Source: Fibrobacterota bacterium (lineage in GTDB: Bacteria > Fibrobacterota > Chitinivibrionia > Chitinivibrionales > Chitinispirillaceae). Taken from it: a stretch of 64,000 nucleotides of DNA. Under the pieces are notes generated by a model. The model had not been told where the DNA came from and searched no databases. It saw only the letters and a list, made by a program, of their open reading frames with translations. The stretch is taken from contig JAEZKP010000016.1 in NCBI GenBank assembly GCA_023436145.1, positions 62,001 through 126,000 of the forward strand. Direction: 5' to 3'. Made by a program: the position numbers and the translations under genes. Positions 10,301 through 18,100 of the stretch are shown piece by piece (position 1 is the stretch's first letter; every line of letters begins with the position of its first letter).

Positions 10301-11675
10301 ATGCCGTATCACCACTATCTGGTGAATAGGTGTGAGTGTCATTAAAATCCATATCGGTAGAGGAAAACTTACCGATAAAAGTTCCGATTGTAAGGTTTTC
10401 CGCAATAACTGAATTACTGAGAGTGATTCCTGTTACCGCTTCATTAAGGTCATTTATTTTGATGGTAATAGTAGTGTCAAAATACTTATTTCCTGGATCT
10501 GTGGTTCTCACCCTTATGACAAGAAGAGAATCGGACTCATAATCAAACACTTGCTTAGCCCTTAAGCTGTCTTTAATTATAGAGAAAAAAGAAGTATCAC
10601 CAGAAACTAACCGGTAGGTATGAGTATCTGAAGTATTGGAATCCACAGTGGTGAATTTACCAATAAAAACTCCTGTTGCGTTATTTTCGTTGATTGAAGT
10701 GGAGCTGAGAGTTATGCCGACAGGTGCAACATTTGTATCAGCCCATTCCCATGCACCAATATCGGGGCTTGAATCCCTGGGTCTTCCTGATATGTCAACG
10801 GTTAAAGAGCTGTTGCCTTTATTACGTGCATCTGATTCTTTGAAAAAACGGAGATCTGAGGCAATCGAGGGTGTAGTATTTATAAAACTTGGATTACCTT
10901 GAATACAACCAGTTCCCCAATCGGTTGTATTTGGAGGTACTAAACAATATGTATACCTACTTTTCACTGTGTTATTCAAGGCAATAACTTTATTCGATAC
11001 ATCAAAAATAGAGTTTGATATAACAATTAATTTATTAGTATTAGTTGGAATATCGGCGTTGATTGTATCGTTATTATAAAAAGTACAGTTAGATATTGTA
11101 CCATAGGGGGCAGGATTATTGTGGCTGCTTAATTTTGGAAATATGGAGCGGCGATTATTGATAAAGATTGAATTGTTAATGGTTAAAAAATTATCGCTGT
11201 TACCACTGATATAAAAAACTGAATTGCTTGAATAACCACGAATAATCGCTTTATCAATAATGCATTTGTGGGTATTGCTCTGATCACTGATGGGTGGGCA
11301 ATTCTGAAGAACCACTCTTTCGAATCTGGTAGTACAATTATTGGTATTATTCCAGAAATTAGTCCAATTTCCTCCACTGAGACTTAAAACTGGGAAGCTA
11401 TCCGGATTAGTATTTGCTCCAAGAAAGACGATATTACCATTGGTAAAATTACTAGGGAAATCACCGCTAAAAGTATCTATATCCGATCCTGTAATGTAAA
11501 TTGTATCATTTGTCTGGGTGGCTGCAGCAATTGCTGCACTTATGTCTTTTTTTACTGTATTGCCATCGCCCTCTCTATCTAACAGTATCTTACGAGCATG
11601 AGCACTATTTAAGGGGAGAAAAAAAGATAAAGAAACTATAATTATCAGATTCCTTTTGAGAATAACCGATCTCAT
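4377..11675 (-). CDS. Giant modular surface protein: beta-helix, cadherin, Ig-like, PKD, Fn3-like and C-terminal sorting/FlgD-like domain
   Basis: 2432 residues from the ATG at 11675, which has GAGGTG seven bases upstream; an earlier in-frame TTG (11690) lies inside that ribosome binding site region and is rejected. A signal peptide (RSVILKRNLIIIVSLSFFL, ending near AHA) is followed by a parallel beta-helix region (to about 315, ending DIGAWEW as in choice-of-anchor beta-helix proteins). Next come four cadherin-like repeats (about 315-700; YESD/YEAD and TDxGN motifs), six Ig-like repeats of about 85 residues (700-1218, each with a YxWY/W core Trp and YxCxV), a PKD domain (about 1218-1305, WDFGDGT) and an Fn3-like domain (about 1527-1640). 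After a long beta-rich stretch it ends in about 95 residues (YANPVRNS..GRRIWE..NGMYFVKL) like FlgD Ig/T9SS sorting tails. Probably an exported adhesin or matrix protein; no catalytic residues identified. Confidence 0.85.
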   Translation of the reverse strand: MRSVILKRNLIIIVSLSFFLPLNSAHARKILLDREGDGNTVKKDISAAIAAATQTNDTIYITGSDIDTFSGDFPSNFTNGNIVFLGANTNPDSFPVLSLSGGNWTNFWNNTNNCTTRFERVVLQNCPPISDQSNTHKCIIDKAIIRGYSSNSVFYISGNSDNFLTINNSIFINNRRSIFPKLSSHNNPAPYGTISNCTFYNNDTINADIPTNTNKLIVISNSIFDVSNKVIALNNTVKSRYTYCLVPPNTTDWGTGCIQGNPSFINTTPSIASDLRFFKESDARNKGNSSLTVDISGRPRDSSPDIGAWEWADTNVAPVGITLSSTSINENNATGVFIGKFTTVDSNTSDTHTYRLVSGDTSFFSIIKDSLRAKQVFDYESDSLLVIRVRTTDPGNKYFDTTITIKINDLNEAVTGITLSNSVIAENLTIGTFIGKFSSTDMDFNDTHTYSPDSGDTAFFVIRSDTLFSRASFNYEADSLYTITVRSTDKGGLYRRQRFNIKISDVKEPPESLYISSTVVSENVPLNTPIGIFTTIDRDSGSTFTYSFVSGVNDNSSFKISGDTLRTNSLLDYESKNQYTIFVKSFDGKDSIRQTFYISITNANDKPTAISLSNTIISDSTLAGDTIGLLSTTDQDTGEIFTYSLPAYGDNAYFRIDGNRLRADSLLYFLRKPTYSIRIKVKDKLDSLTADFNISILSKPYILTEPSDVIAGEGKNATFSVVAAGSTPINYRWYNNSTPGVVIDSSSTLSVNNISMLQNNNSYYCIVSNVYGSIQSRTCSLTVYRKPVMDEDLKDTVKVVKGLPCTLSVTVNGDSLSYLWIKNNFDTLPINTSSMVIGSASAADSGNFQCVIYNISDTINSKVAFLKVLIPPIIDSFPDSVVVFDGDTSKIRISVSGTPPFSYKWVKNGTDSVGSFAELVIPDVALSDDGSYYHCMVTNEVQTISSSPIYLKVRPAPPVVDSQPLPVSITENQRALFRVKAHGTAPLLYKWVFLHDVAKTLSDSSTLVLDSVQVSSNNFKIFCLVSNVAGTISSDTVTLQVFPERPLIFNHPQDQNTNEGKRVKFIVEATGTPPLNYQWYKSGVSESLSSLDSLILDPVKKEDAGNYYCIVINSAGRDTSDTASLIVDNKLEAPKITLNPESQTRYIGDTVTFTVNATGFPLPKYQWFINNIPREGDTVNTLVIKGVSYSNNLDSVKCMVSNSEGTDYSKTAVLTITPAPVADFSANPTGGTVNVSVQFTNNSSGIFSSTIWDFGDGTTSTEPSPEHIYSKTGLYDVKLIVTGKAGSDTSVKTGFIYVYNKGENPVQISAKYLRGTEVEITLSNLDKIEPQIFPPVYDSLGIWISKVSLPENTVTASRLIKYSRAEFKNNSSFVDTLTFPEAGVTWFLMNALYLTNGKLSAFNAGNGTEVLLMDKNPPSNPLSISGRHLGGDSVLISFVASSPLDTEKVDSVLFCYAFDSLGLDYRGSNSGSFAVKEFLTGSVVEKKVFNNIFSLGSHQMWCGVRLKGKNDSLSVPKTARFITENNTFNNPIILSAQAISSSAIRLSWDEVNSDSISGIRIWYSVKQIPTGTIHSSDYSLIQLSSQQNSCIVDLLNYSTIYYFAAQVVNKKGIWSDITEKSRVSIKTLEPSDEPAVPNTITFHSPQFDSLSAKIMLSWCVDTAGIGDSLELGITYSNTGFESIISDEMQIVQVRSECDSVSLKLHKLSFNTEYFISLWLRKKGGRWALPVELSQKSIVTPNFTREPLVFFNPGVLFDTILAFNGNLILSKDSNFGSKDTFSDTAIYHPGNPHNGMVVVGNGFYFAKKAPTPAFWIGLRYNVPSGFSAAKIGLYRETPKGLAVEHNAINDTLRKIVSIYTNKTDFPFILLIDTLVPVLSFNGKIDKTAFPGKSTTDTVTITDNIINMKYQFCYSTGKDPVTIRIDSVLSNSSQQLILSIPKEFSSVETGIRAELRITDGINRIISNLSKQVYIEKLETRIFPLQWTPFSVSAELYSTSPESLLIHLSETDSSSYDGRYARIFYWLPTPANAATKDRWVEYNDQTESYFNFSPGKTFWIKTRNEKAVNLGAALTMSLKDTVKIVLPKKEFTDLTLPYNFPVRIKDIIQSSGMDSIAIYKWANDSGIFVTRGYYIPGKANRQNINDSLDWKYHNAFYSIYNMYDKEITLKIPPVPVSMSSLQPLKKQLKSDAWGVTVNCRIDSALVSEVYCGYSHKAGQIYYPASPGFAQSRVKLFDRNTNRFFGDYITGDLSGGGMAQEIAFENNQPAHVDFTFDMISEGEIPSGISSYILNTATGEWENSGKVSVGANSTEYRWIVIAGRDFMDRFKNKALSWKYGLRSVYANPVRNSAIFKFTIPIGAKERLRFSVFDAMGRRIWEKTITQPMSSGEHTLIWNGENSGRGKVSNGMYFVKLSILDSKGKVSKTFDARLVYVH

Positions 11676-12023
11676 ATCACAACACCTCAAACAACGGTAT
11701 ATTTTGCATTAATGTTTAGCTGGTAATATAAACATTGCATTCTTTTTGAATGCAGGTTATTTCATGTAATATATATATATGATACTGAATAGGAGGGAGA
11801 GAACAGAATTCTTCTTGGTTAATGTATTACTTTAATATGGCTTTATATCTTGTTTAATTACAATTTATTAAGTGATATTCATCATGAATTTCGAATGGCT
11901 TTTTTCTTTTTTACCCGGTAATAACTAATCCATCGTTCTTGTTGGCTAAAAAAACGGTCGAGTTAAGTACTTTTTAAGCAAAAAAAACAATTTTTCTCTA
12001 AACAACACTCTGGAGTCTTCCAT
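11676..12023. other. Divergent intergenic region with inverted repeat
   Basis: 348 bases between the leftward giant gene and rightward mutM, so it should contain both promoters. A perfect inverted repeat TGCATTC-N5-GAATGCA spans 11736-11754, about 60 bases upstream of the giant gene start, where an operator or leader hairpin would sit. An AT dinucleotide run lies at about 11768-11780. The string AGGAGGGAGAG (11791 on) resembles a ribosome binding site but no usable start codon follows. No gene is seen. Confidence 0.45.
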
Positions 12024-12809
12024 ATGCCCGAGCTTCCTGAAGTTGAAAGCTTTAGAAGATACCTTGAGAAGACATCTTTGGAAAAAACCATAGATGACAT
12101 TTTGGTTAAAAATGATAAGATCCTGCAGGATATTTCCATAAATGACCTGATGAAAAACCTGATTTCAACAAAACTTGTTAAAACCATGCGTTGGGGTAAA
12201 TATCTTTTTATTCAAACAGATAAGGGGATCTGGCTTACCATGCATTTTGGGATGAGTGGATCGCTCTTTTATTTTCATCATTTAAATGAACAGCCTTCAC
12301 ACTGCCGTTTGCTGATAAAATTTGAAGGTGATAATTATCTTTGTTTTAATGACCAGAGGCTTTTTGGAAGAATCGGATTAGTGCAAGAGGTGGAATCATT
12401 CATCAAAAAGCATCATTTGGGTCCCGATGTTCTCGCCATGAATAAAGAAGAATTTATAGATGCTGTTTCTGGTAAAAGGAGTCCTATTAAAACAATTTTA
12501 ATGAAACAGGAGCTGTTTGCCGGAATTGGTAACGAGTATTCAGATGAAATCTTGTTTCAAGGAAAGATCAATCCCTCTATAGCGGCTTCTGATCTTTCAA
12601 GAGAGCAGGTGGGTAAGCTTTTTGTTAGTGTGGATCTGGTTTTAAATGCTGCAATTAAATCTAAGGTTGAGGATAAGCCTTATCCGGACAATTTCCTGCT
12701 TCACTCAGGACGCAAAAAAAGAGTGTGCCCCAGGTGCGGATCAAAAATTTCATGCCAGAAGTTTTCCGGCCGCACAGGATGCTTTTGCCAGAAATGTCAG
12801 GCTGTATGA
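12024..12809 (+). CDS. mutM: Formamidopyrimidine-DNA glycosylase (Fpg/MutM)
   Basis: 261 residues, close to the family's usual 270. It starts with the diagnostic MPELPEVE, where the Pro after the processed Met is the Schiff-base nucleophile and the next Glu is catalytic. RWGKYL (about residues 56-61) supplies the conserved Lys. GIGNEYSDEILF (about 168 on) is the H2TH DNA-binding helix, and the C-terminal zinc finger is CPRCG...CFCQKC with the GRTG arginine loop. It excises oxidised purines such as 8-oxoguanine and nicks the AP site. A TGGAG ribosome binding site precedes the ATG. Its last 13 bases overlap tail-to-tail with the receiver gene on the other strand. GNEY replaces the more common GNIY. 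Confidence 0.95.
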   Translation: MPELPEVESFRRYLEKTSLEKTIDDILVKNDKILQDISINDLMKNLISTKLVKTMRWGKYLFIQTDKGIWLTMHFGMSGSLFYFHHLNEQPSHCRLLIKFEGDNYLCFNDQRLFGRIGLVQEVESFIKKHHLGPDVLAMNKEEFIDAVSGKRSPIKTILMKQELFAGIGNEYSDEILFQGKINPSIAASDLSREQVGKLFVSVDLVLNAAIKSKVEDKPYPDNFLLHSGRKKRVCPRCGSKISCQKFSGRTGCFCQKCQAV

Positions 12810-13255
12810 AGAAGTTGTTTTGGGTTGCAAGCTGTTCTTTTTGGGGAAATCGAAAATTTTCTTATTGAACTGGGTTTGTAATCTGATTTTTTCAGGTAAC
12901 TGCATATACGATTAACTTCCATTAGTAATTCTCTGAAAAATTCCATTCTTCCTTTTTCCAGAACGGTAATTTTTTCAGAAATGGCGGGAAGTGAACCCGG
13001 ATCACCGGTAAGGATTATAGAGGGAATTTTTTGGGGAGTGTAATTACCCATAGAATTGAGAAATTGAATTCCATTCATCTCAGGCATTCTGAAATCGGTT
13101 ATGACCAGGTCTGGAATTAAGCCATTTTTAATTTCTGCTAGAGCTATTAAGGGGGAGTCGTATTTTTTGACAATCTGATATCCTTCTCTGGTAAGGAAGC
13201 TATGGATTAATTCCAGAGAGAGGTCTTTATCGTCTATAATCATGATGGTACACAT
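12797..13255 (-). CDS. Single-domain response regulator (receiver)
   Basis: 152 residues when started at the ATG at 13255, which has AAAGGTGG seven bases upstream; an upstream in-frame TTG (13297) has no such site. The receiver fold is evident from IMIIDDKD (acidic pocket), VITDFRMPEMNG (phosphoacceptor Asp), ILTGD (Thr switch) and VLEKGR (conserved Lys). The 30 residues after the domain (KKSDYKPSSIRKFSISPKRT) are basic and unstructured; there is no DNA-binding or enzymatic output domain. No histidine kinase is adjacent, so it is an orphan. It may act by protein-protein contact. Confidence 0.88.
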   Translation of the reverse strand: MCTIMIIDDKDLSLELIHSFLTREGYQIVKKYDSPLIALAEIKNGLIPDLVITDFRMPEMNGIQFLNSMGNYTPQKIPSIILTGDPGSLPAISEKITVLEKGRMEFFRELLMEVNRICSYLKKSDYKPSSIRKFSISPKRTACNPKQLLHTA

Positions 13256-13303
13256 GGAAGAGCCACCTTTCCAGTATGCTGTTAAACGTTTAGGCAAGGG
13301 TGA

Positions 13304-13347
13304 AGAAAAAAAGTGAGGCAGGGGAGTCTGAATTGTATTCTCCCCTG
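13304..13347 (-). terminator. Rho-independent terminator after the DUF2795 gene
   Basis: Stem CAGGGGAG (13319-13326) pairs with CTCCCCTG (13340-13347) around a 13-base loop. On the minus strand it is followed, after six bases, by a run of seven T (complement of the A-run at 13306-13312). It lies about 30 bases past the stop of the minus-strand DUF2795 gene and just upstream of the receiver gene, so the two are probably separate transcripts. Confidence 0.65.
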
Positions 13348-13379
13348 TTTATTAAAAGCTCCTCATGCTTTTTCTTTTT

Positions 13380-13613
13380 TTAATCATCGCAAGAATCGAG
13401 CCCACGTGGCAGCGGCTCTTGGGAGTTAAAGGTCTCCCTTGCAGCATCTGCTGCTGTTTTGTAGTTTCGATTTGGTATTTTTTCTAATGCAGACACGATT
13501 TCAGGTGCTGCATGAAGATCGCGAACATATTGGACGAGTTGATTTTTTGATGCAGGAAAACTGGTGTTTTTAAGGACCTGCTCAACATCGATTGGATTGG
13601 CTTTTTCTGCCAT
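13380..13613 (-). CDS. DUF2795 small protein
   Basis: 77 residues with a very good ribosome binding site (AAAGGAGGAATT then ATG). The sequence FPASKNQLVQYVRDLHAAPE followed by EIVSALEKIPNRNYKTAADA matches the pattern of DUF2795 proteins: a small all-helical domain with FPAxKxxLv near the start and IPxRxYxxxxDa near the end. Function unknown. It is soluble, with an acidic tail (LDSCDD). It has its own terminator, so it is likely monocistronic. Confidence 0.8.
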   Translation of the reverse strand: MAEKANPIDVEQVLKNTSFPASKNQLVQYVRDLHAAPEIVSALEKIPNRNYKTAADAARETFNSQEPLPRGLDSCDD

Positions 13614-13810
13614 AATTCCTCCTTTTTAAACACCTTGCCGGAAAAAAGTTTCAGTAATAGAAAGCGCGCTAACATTGATGCGAAAAACAATTTTTATTAG
13701 TTCAAAATACATGCCATAACATTAACTGCTTCTAAATTGGGCAGAATGTTGCTTTTTATTTAACTTAATTATTATTGTAAGCACTTCAAATACTATAAAT
13801 ATCATTATGT

Positions 13811-13816
13811 TATAAT
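13811..13816 (+). promoter_or_regulatory. Putative -10 box for the radical SAM gene
   Basis: A consensus TATAAT lies 22 bases upstream of the chosen ATG (13838), in an AT-rich stretch. No convincing -35 hexamer is found at 16-18 bases upstream (AAATAC at 17), so this would be an extended or activator-dependent promoter with a very short leader. Low confidence. Confidence 0.3.
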
Positions 13817-13837
13817 ACATTCATAGTGGAGCGAAAG

Positions 13838-14836
13838 ATGAAAGAGGCAATGTTGTACCATAAGAGTGAGAATTCAAGGGTAGATTGTTTTCTTTGTTCT
13901 CACTTTTGCCGCATAAGCGATGGAAACTGCGGTTTTTGTAGGTTAAGGCAAAACATCCACGGGACTCTTTTCACCCGCTCTTATGGAAAACTCATTGCCC
14001 AGCAGGTTGATCCTATAGAAAAAAAACCATTGTACCATTTTCTTCCAGGTACCACATCGTTCTCAATCGCCACCAAAGGCTGCAATTTCACTTGTGGTTT
14101 CTGCCAGAATTGGCAAATATCACAGAATGTTAGTGAATATGATGAATCCATCACAGATGTTTCTGCCGAAGAAATAGTCAAAAGAGCCATTAAGCAGGGT
14201 TGCAAAAGCATTTCATGCACCTACACAGAACCGACCATCTATTTCGAGTATGCCTACGATATTTGTAAGGCAGCAAAAGCCAACGGCTTAGCCACAGTTT
14301 TTGTTACCAATGGTTACATGACTGAACAGGCAATTCAAATTATAGGACCATATCTGGATGCCTGTAATATTGATTTGAAATCTTTTAGTGAAAACTTTTA
14401 CCGGAAAAATTGCAGCGCAAAACTACAACCGGTGCTTCAAACTATCAAAAGCGTATATAGAGCCGGTATCTGGATAGAGATAACTACATTGGTAATTCCT
14501 GGAGAAAACGATTCTGATGAGGAGCTTGAGAGCATTGCTGAATTTTTGGCTGGACTCAGTCCTGAGATTCCATGGCATGTATCCAGGTTTTTTCCACAAT
14601 ATGAGTTTGATCAAAAAAAGGTCACAGATGTTCAATCTATTGAGCGGGCACGTTCAATAGGTTTGAAAGCCGGGCTAAGGTATGTATATGCTGGAAACGT
14701 GGCTTCCGAAACTGACACAGTTTGTTATAAATGTAAAAAGGTTCTTGTACAAAGATCCGGATATCGGATTAGTGGCATTTCAGTATCAGAAGGTAAATGC
14801 CCGGAGTGTCAGACTCAGATTAACGGAAGGTGGTAA
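13838..14836 (+). CDS. AmmeMemoRadiSam-system type radical SAM enzyme
   Basis: 332 residues from the ATG at 13838, preceded by GGAG at six bases; the GTG at 13826 overlaps that site. N-terminal cysteines C-x2-C-x3-C (CFLCSHFC) and CGFC resemble the metal-binding start of AmmeMemoRadiSam/PflA-like proteins. The SAM cluster motif CNFTCGFC follows after GTTSFSIATKG, with GFCQNWQIS next, as in this family. CTYTEPTI is the family's conserved EPT motif. The C-terminus holds a second zinc-ribbon-like pair, CYKC...CPEC. The family is usually found with AMMECR1 and Memo proteins; neither is in this window. The reaction is not established. Confidence 0.85.
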   Translation: MKEAMLYHKSENSRVDCFLCSHFCRISDGNCGFCRLRQNIHGTLFTRSYGKLIAQQVDPIEKKPLYHFLPGTTSFSIATKGCNFTCGFCQNWQISQNVSEYDESITDVSAEEIVKRAIKQGCKSISCTYTEPTIYFEYAYDICKAAKANGLATVFVTNGYMTEQAIQIIGPYLDACNIDLKSFSENFYRKNCSAKLQPVLQTIKSVYRAGIWIEITTLVIPGENDSDEELESIAEFLAGLSPEIPWHVSRFFPQYEFDQKKVTDVQSIERARSIGLKAGLRYVYAGNVASETDTVCYKCKKVLVQRSGYRISGISVSEGKCPECQTQINGRW

Positions 14837-14943
14837 TGAAAGAATCGTATTTAGACATTTTGAGCAAAAGTATTAAAAAGAGTGAAAAAAGAAGAAAAAA
14901 GAAGTATATCGAGTCGCATAATATATATTATGTAAACTATTAA
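14836..14943 (+). CDS. Possible tiny basic protein coupled to the radical SAM gene
   Basis: A 35-codon frame whose ATG overlaps the preceding stop as TAATG, with GGAAGGTGG four bases upstream. The product is strongly basic (KSIKKSEKRRKKKY). The ribosome-binding string is also the sense codons of the upstream C-terminus, so it could be accidental. No homology can be claimed. Confidence 0.25.
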   Translation: MKESYLDILSKSIKKSEKRRKKKYIESHNIYYVNY

Positions 14944-15152
14944 TTGTTTTTATCCCCCTTTTCTATTTTTATCAGCACTATTTTTTCTTTTCAGCCATAA
15001 ATTTCATTCACAACTGATTATTTTTTTGCACAGTATTCCAACAGAATACAGTTTGCTATTTTAAATTGCACTGATTATTAAACGTTTTATTATATTATGC
15101 ACTAATGTTAAAAGCTGTAAGGTCTTTTTAAACGATTAAAGAGAGGACTTCC
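14944..15152 (+). promoter_or_regulatory. Upstream region of the fibro-slime gene with candidate promoter
   Basis: With the tiny ORF at 14836-14943 discounted, 316 bases lack a gene here. Visible elements are a 16-base perfect palindrome CATAATAT/ATATTATG at 14917-14932 and a candidate promoter, TTGCAC (15066-15071) with TATATT (15091-15096) at a long 19-base spacing. GAGAGG lies six bases before the ATG at 15153. The promoter call rests on pattern only. Confidence 0.3.
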
Positions 15153-18100
15153 ATGGGGTTTCCAACTCGTTTTCGAACAATCGGTGTGAGCCTTATTTTC
15201 ACACTAATTAGCGCGACTACCCTTTTGGCCCAGGCTGTAATTGTAAAAGAATTACCCGATTCAATAAAGATTGCGGTCACTTTTTTTGATTTCCATTCCG
15301 ACAGATCAAACCCGGAATTCGAATGTGCTCACACTAGTGGTGTGCAAAGAAATATGGCTGCCACTACCCTGCCAGATGATAAGATCCCCCGATTAGGTTC
15401 AACTCCATATATCAACAATTACTTCAAATACTGGTATGTCGATTGGAATGACCCGGATAAAGGTGGTAGAGGTGATAACACTATGCCCTCTTACAGAACT
15501 GTCAGAGTTACCGGGAATCCTGCAGAATATAATTCAGAGGTAGTATTTGATGGTTCTGTGGTTGTTGACCATGACACTGCGTTCAAAAATATTGTCATAA
15601 AGGATTCTCTCACATTCAGACTGGTTGATCGGGACAGGGGGTTATACAGGTTTGAGGACAGCACGTTTTTCCCGCTGAATAACAGAGGGTTTGGTCGGGA
15701 AGGTAAAACTCAAAACTATTCTTTTACCATGTCTCTTCACACTGAGTTTACCTACGGTCCTGGTTTGGAGTTTACTTTCAGAGGTGATGATGATGTGTGG
15801 ACCTATATCAACAATAAACTGGCTATGGACCTGGGAGGTATTCACAATGCGGTTCAGGGAGTAATCGATTCAGACAGTTTAAGAAGAATGGGGCTTACTT
15901 TAGGCGAGAAATACTCTCTTGATTTCTATTATGCAGAGAGACATACTGAGAATTCCAGAATTATGATTGAAACTAATCTGATTCAGCCAGTTATAAGTAT
16001 TGATCTCTCAGCTGAACCGGATATAGATGTAAGAGCCGGGACCACAGTGACCTTAACCGCTGACGTGCGCTCCGACAGTGTTTCCATACCCGAACTCTCC
16101 GAAAAAGCCAAATGGAAAGTTGTTTCTTCACGTTATCATAGCAATGCCGATTTTATCTCGGATTCAGGGGCAAGTGTAGGCTATAAAACCCGCTTACCTT
16201 ATGATACAATATTGATTCAGGGTAGTGTTTATATAGAAGGAGCAGGTACTGTTACCGATACTATAACCATACTAACCCATCCGGGACCGGACCATAGGAT
16301 TTACATCGAACCTGTTTCAGTTAATCTTAATACAAGTGACACGTCGCTTATTTTTCATCCTAATCCCATCGACACCATTTATTTCTTCGACAGTACGGTG
16401 ACCAGAGATGGATATGCAGTTGTCCGTGATAGTGATGGCTTTTTTACCAGAATGGCTAGTGTGAATCTCACCAGTTGGAGTTCTCTGGATGAGAGTATCA
16501 TAAAAGTAACTGGTGAATCGGGCAGAAAATACCATGGTATATTCGAAAGAGCTTCCATATTATCTAGGGGACAAACTTTAGGTGTTGCAGAAGAGGCAGA
16601 CTCTATTATCCCTGATTCGGTACCGGTGGTAATAAAAGACTTTTACCCGGTCAGACTTCGCCTGGTGGAAAAAGGTCACTCCGTGATCAATGAATATTTG
16701 GACAAAATTGAGATTGAAACTAATGCTTCACAGGAGTACGAAGTTTATGCACTGATTTCTACGGCTGTTGATAAACCAGACGATCCGGCCTCATGGATCA
16801 AGCTTAATGTTAAATGGGATCTTGTTTCTGAAACTGACCATATTGATTCAGGACTGACACCCTCTGAACCGGACTTTTCTGATAGATGGATCTTCAACCC
16901 CATAAAGCCAGGTGAAGGGAATTTAGTATTGGTTAATCCTGAAGATGAACGGACAGAAAAACTGGTCGTTCCTGTAACGGTTATATTATCACCTCCTCAT
17001 AAAGTTAGTATCAAACTTATTACTCCAGAATCGGAGCGAATCGCCGGCCACACTCTTAAAGCGGAGGTGATCATTGAAAATAATGACGGTAATATTCCGG
17101 GTGAATACTGTTTTGGAAATGGCAATCCTGAAGGCGGTCAGGCAATCTATCAGGATATTTTACCCAGAGGTGGAGATCTACGCCCAAACCCAAGTATGAC
17201 TGTTGATGGAGTTACCAAGACACTAAACACTTCAAATGGTACTACACATAAACACAATCAGTGTTTCATGAATGGAATTGACACAGTTGAATTTGTACTA
17301 TATTATGCGCCGTATCCGGATGTTTCTGATTCTTTGCATCAGATTACGGTTATTTTGAGAGATAACCTGAAAGCCAGCACTCAGAAATTCAAGCTTCTCT
17401 CAGACACGCTTGATTCTCTGGTATTAACTCACGATGACTCGGGAAAGGTACCTATAACCGACACTATCCGGTTATCAAAGGGTACTACCAAGGTAGTCTA
17501 TTCTCATGGTTATGATAAATACGGCAATTACAGAGGGCCTGAAATAAGCGTATGGAATACCAGCGGAGAGCTCCCTCCGATCGATCCCAACATTGAACCG
17601 AGTAAACTTCACACCATTTTCCACTCAAATCCGGTTGAGCCAATCGGGGGATACCTTTGTGCATCTGTCATCGATTCAGTTAGTAACAAAGTAGTTTCTG
17701 CGTGTGCTTCAATAACTATGGATGGACAGCAAGCATCAATAATGAGAGCTGTGACCCGTGATATTAACGGAAATGGTTATCTGGATAGAATCGATATAAC
17801 ATTCAGCAAAAAAATTGATATCGATGAAGATGCTGGTAAGAATTTCTTAGTTCTTTCCGGAGTTTACAATTTTAAAGTTGAAAGAGTTGTAGCACTGGAA
17901 GGAGATTCTGTTTACTCTCTTTATCTCAAAGAAGAGAAAACCCAGGTAGCGCAGACCGACTGGCAGCCGTACCTATCCATGAATGGTATTGAAGGGGCAT
18001 CCAATGTCGAGAAAAAACTGGTAGAGGATGGAGCAGCTCCGGTTGTGTGGACCGTAACCAAAGAGATGCCAACTGCATCACATTCTGACGATGTTGTCAC

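Noticed and set aside
11675..11690. TTG start five codons upstream in the giant gene
   Set aside because: It lies within the ribosome binding site region; the ATG at 11675 has GAGGTG at seven bases.
11791..11801. AGGAGGGAGAG as a ribosome binding site
   Set aside because: No start codon with a usable frame follows at a proper distance.
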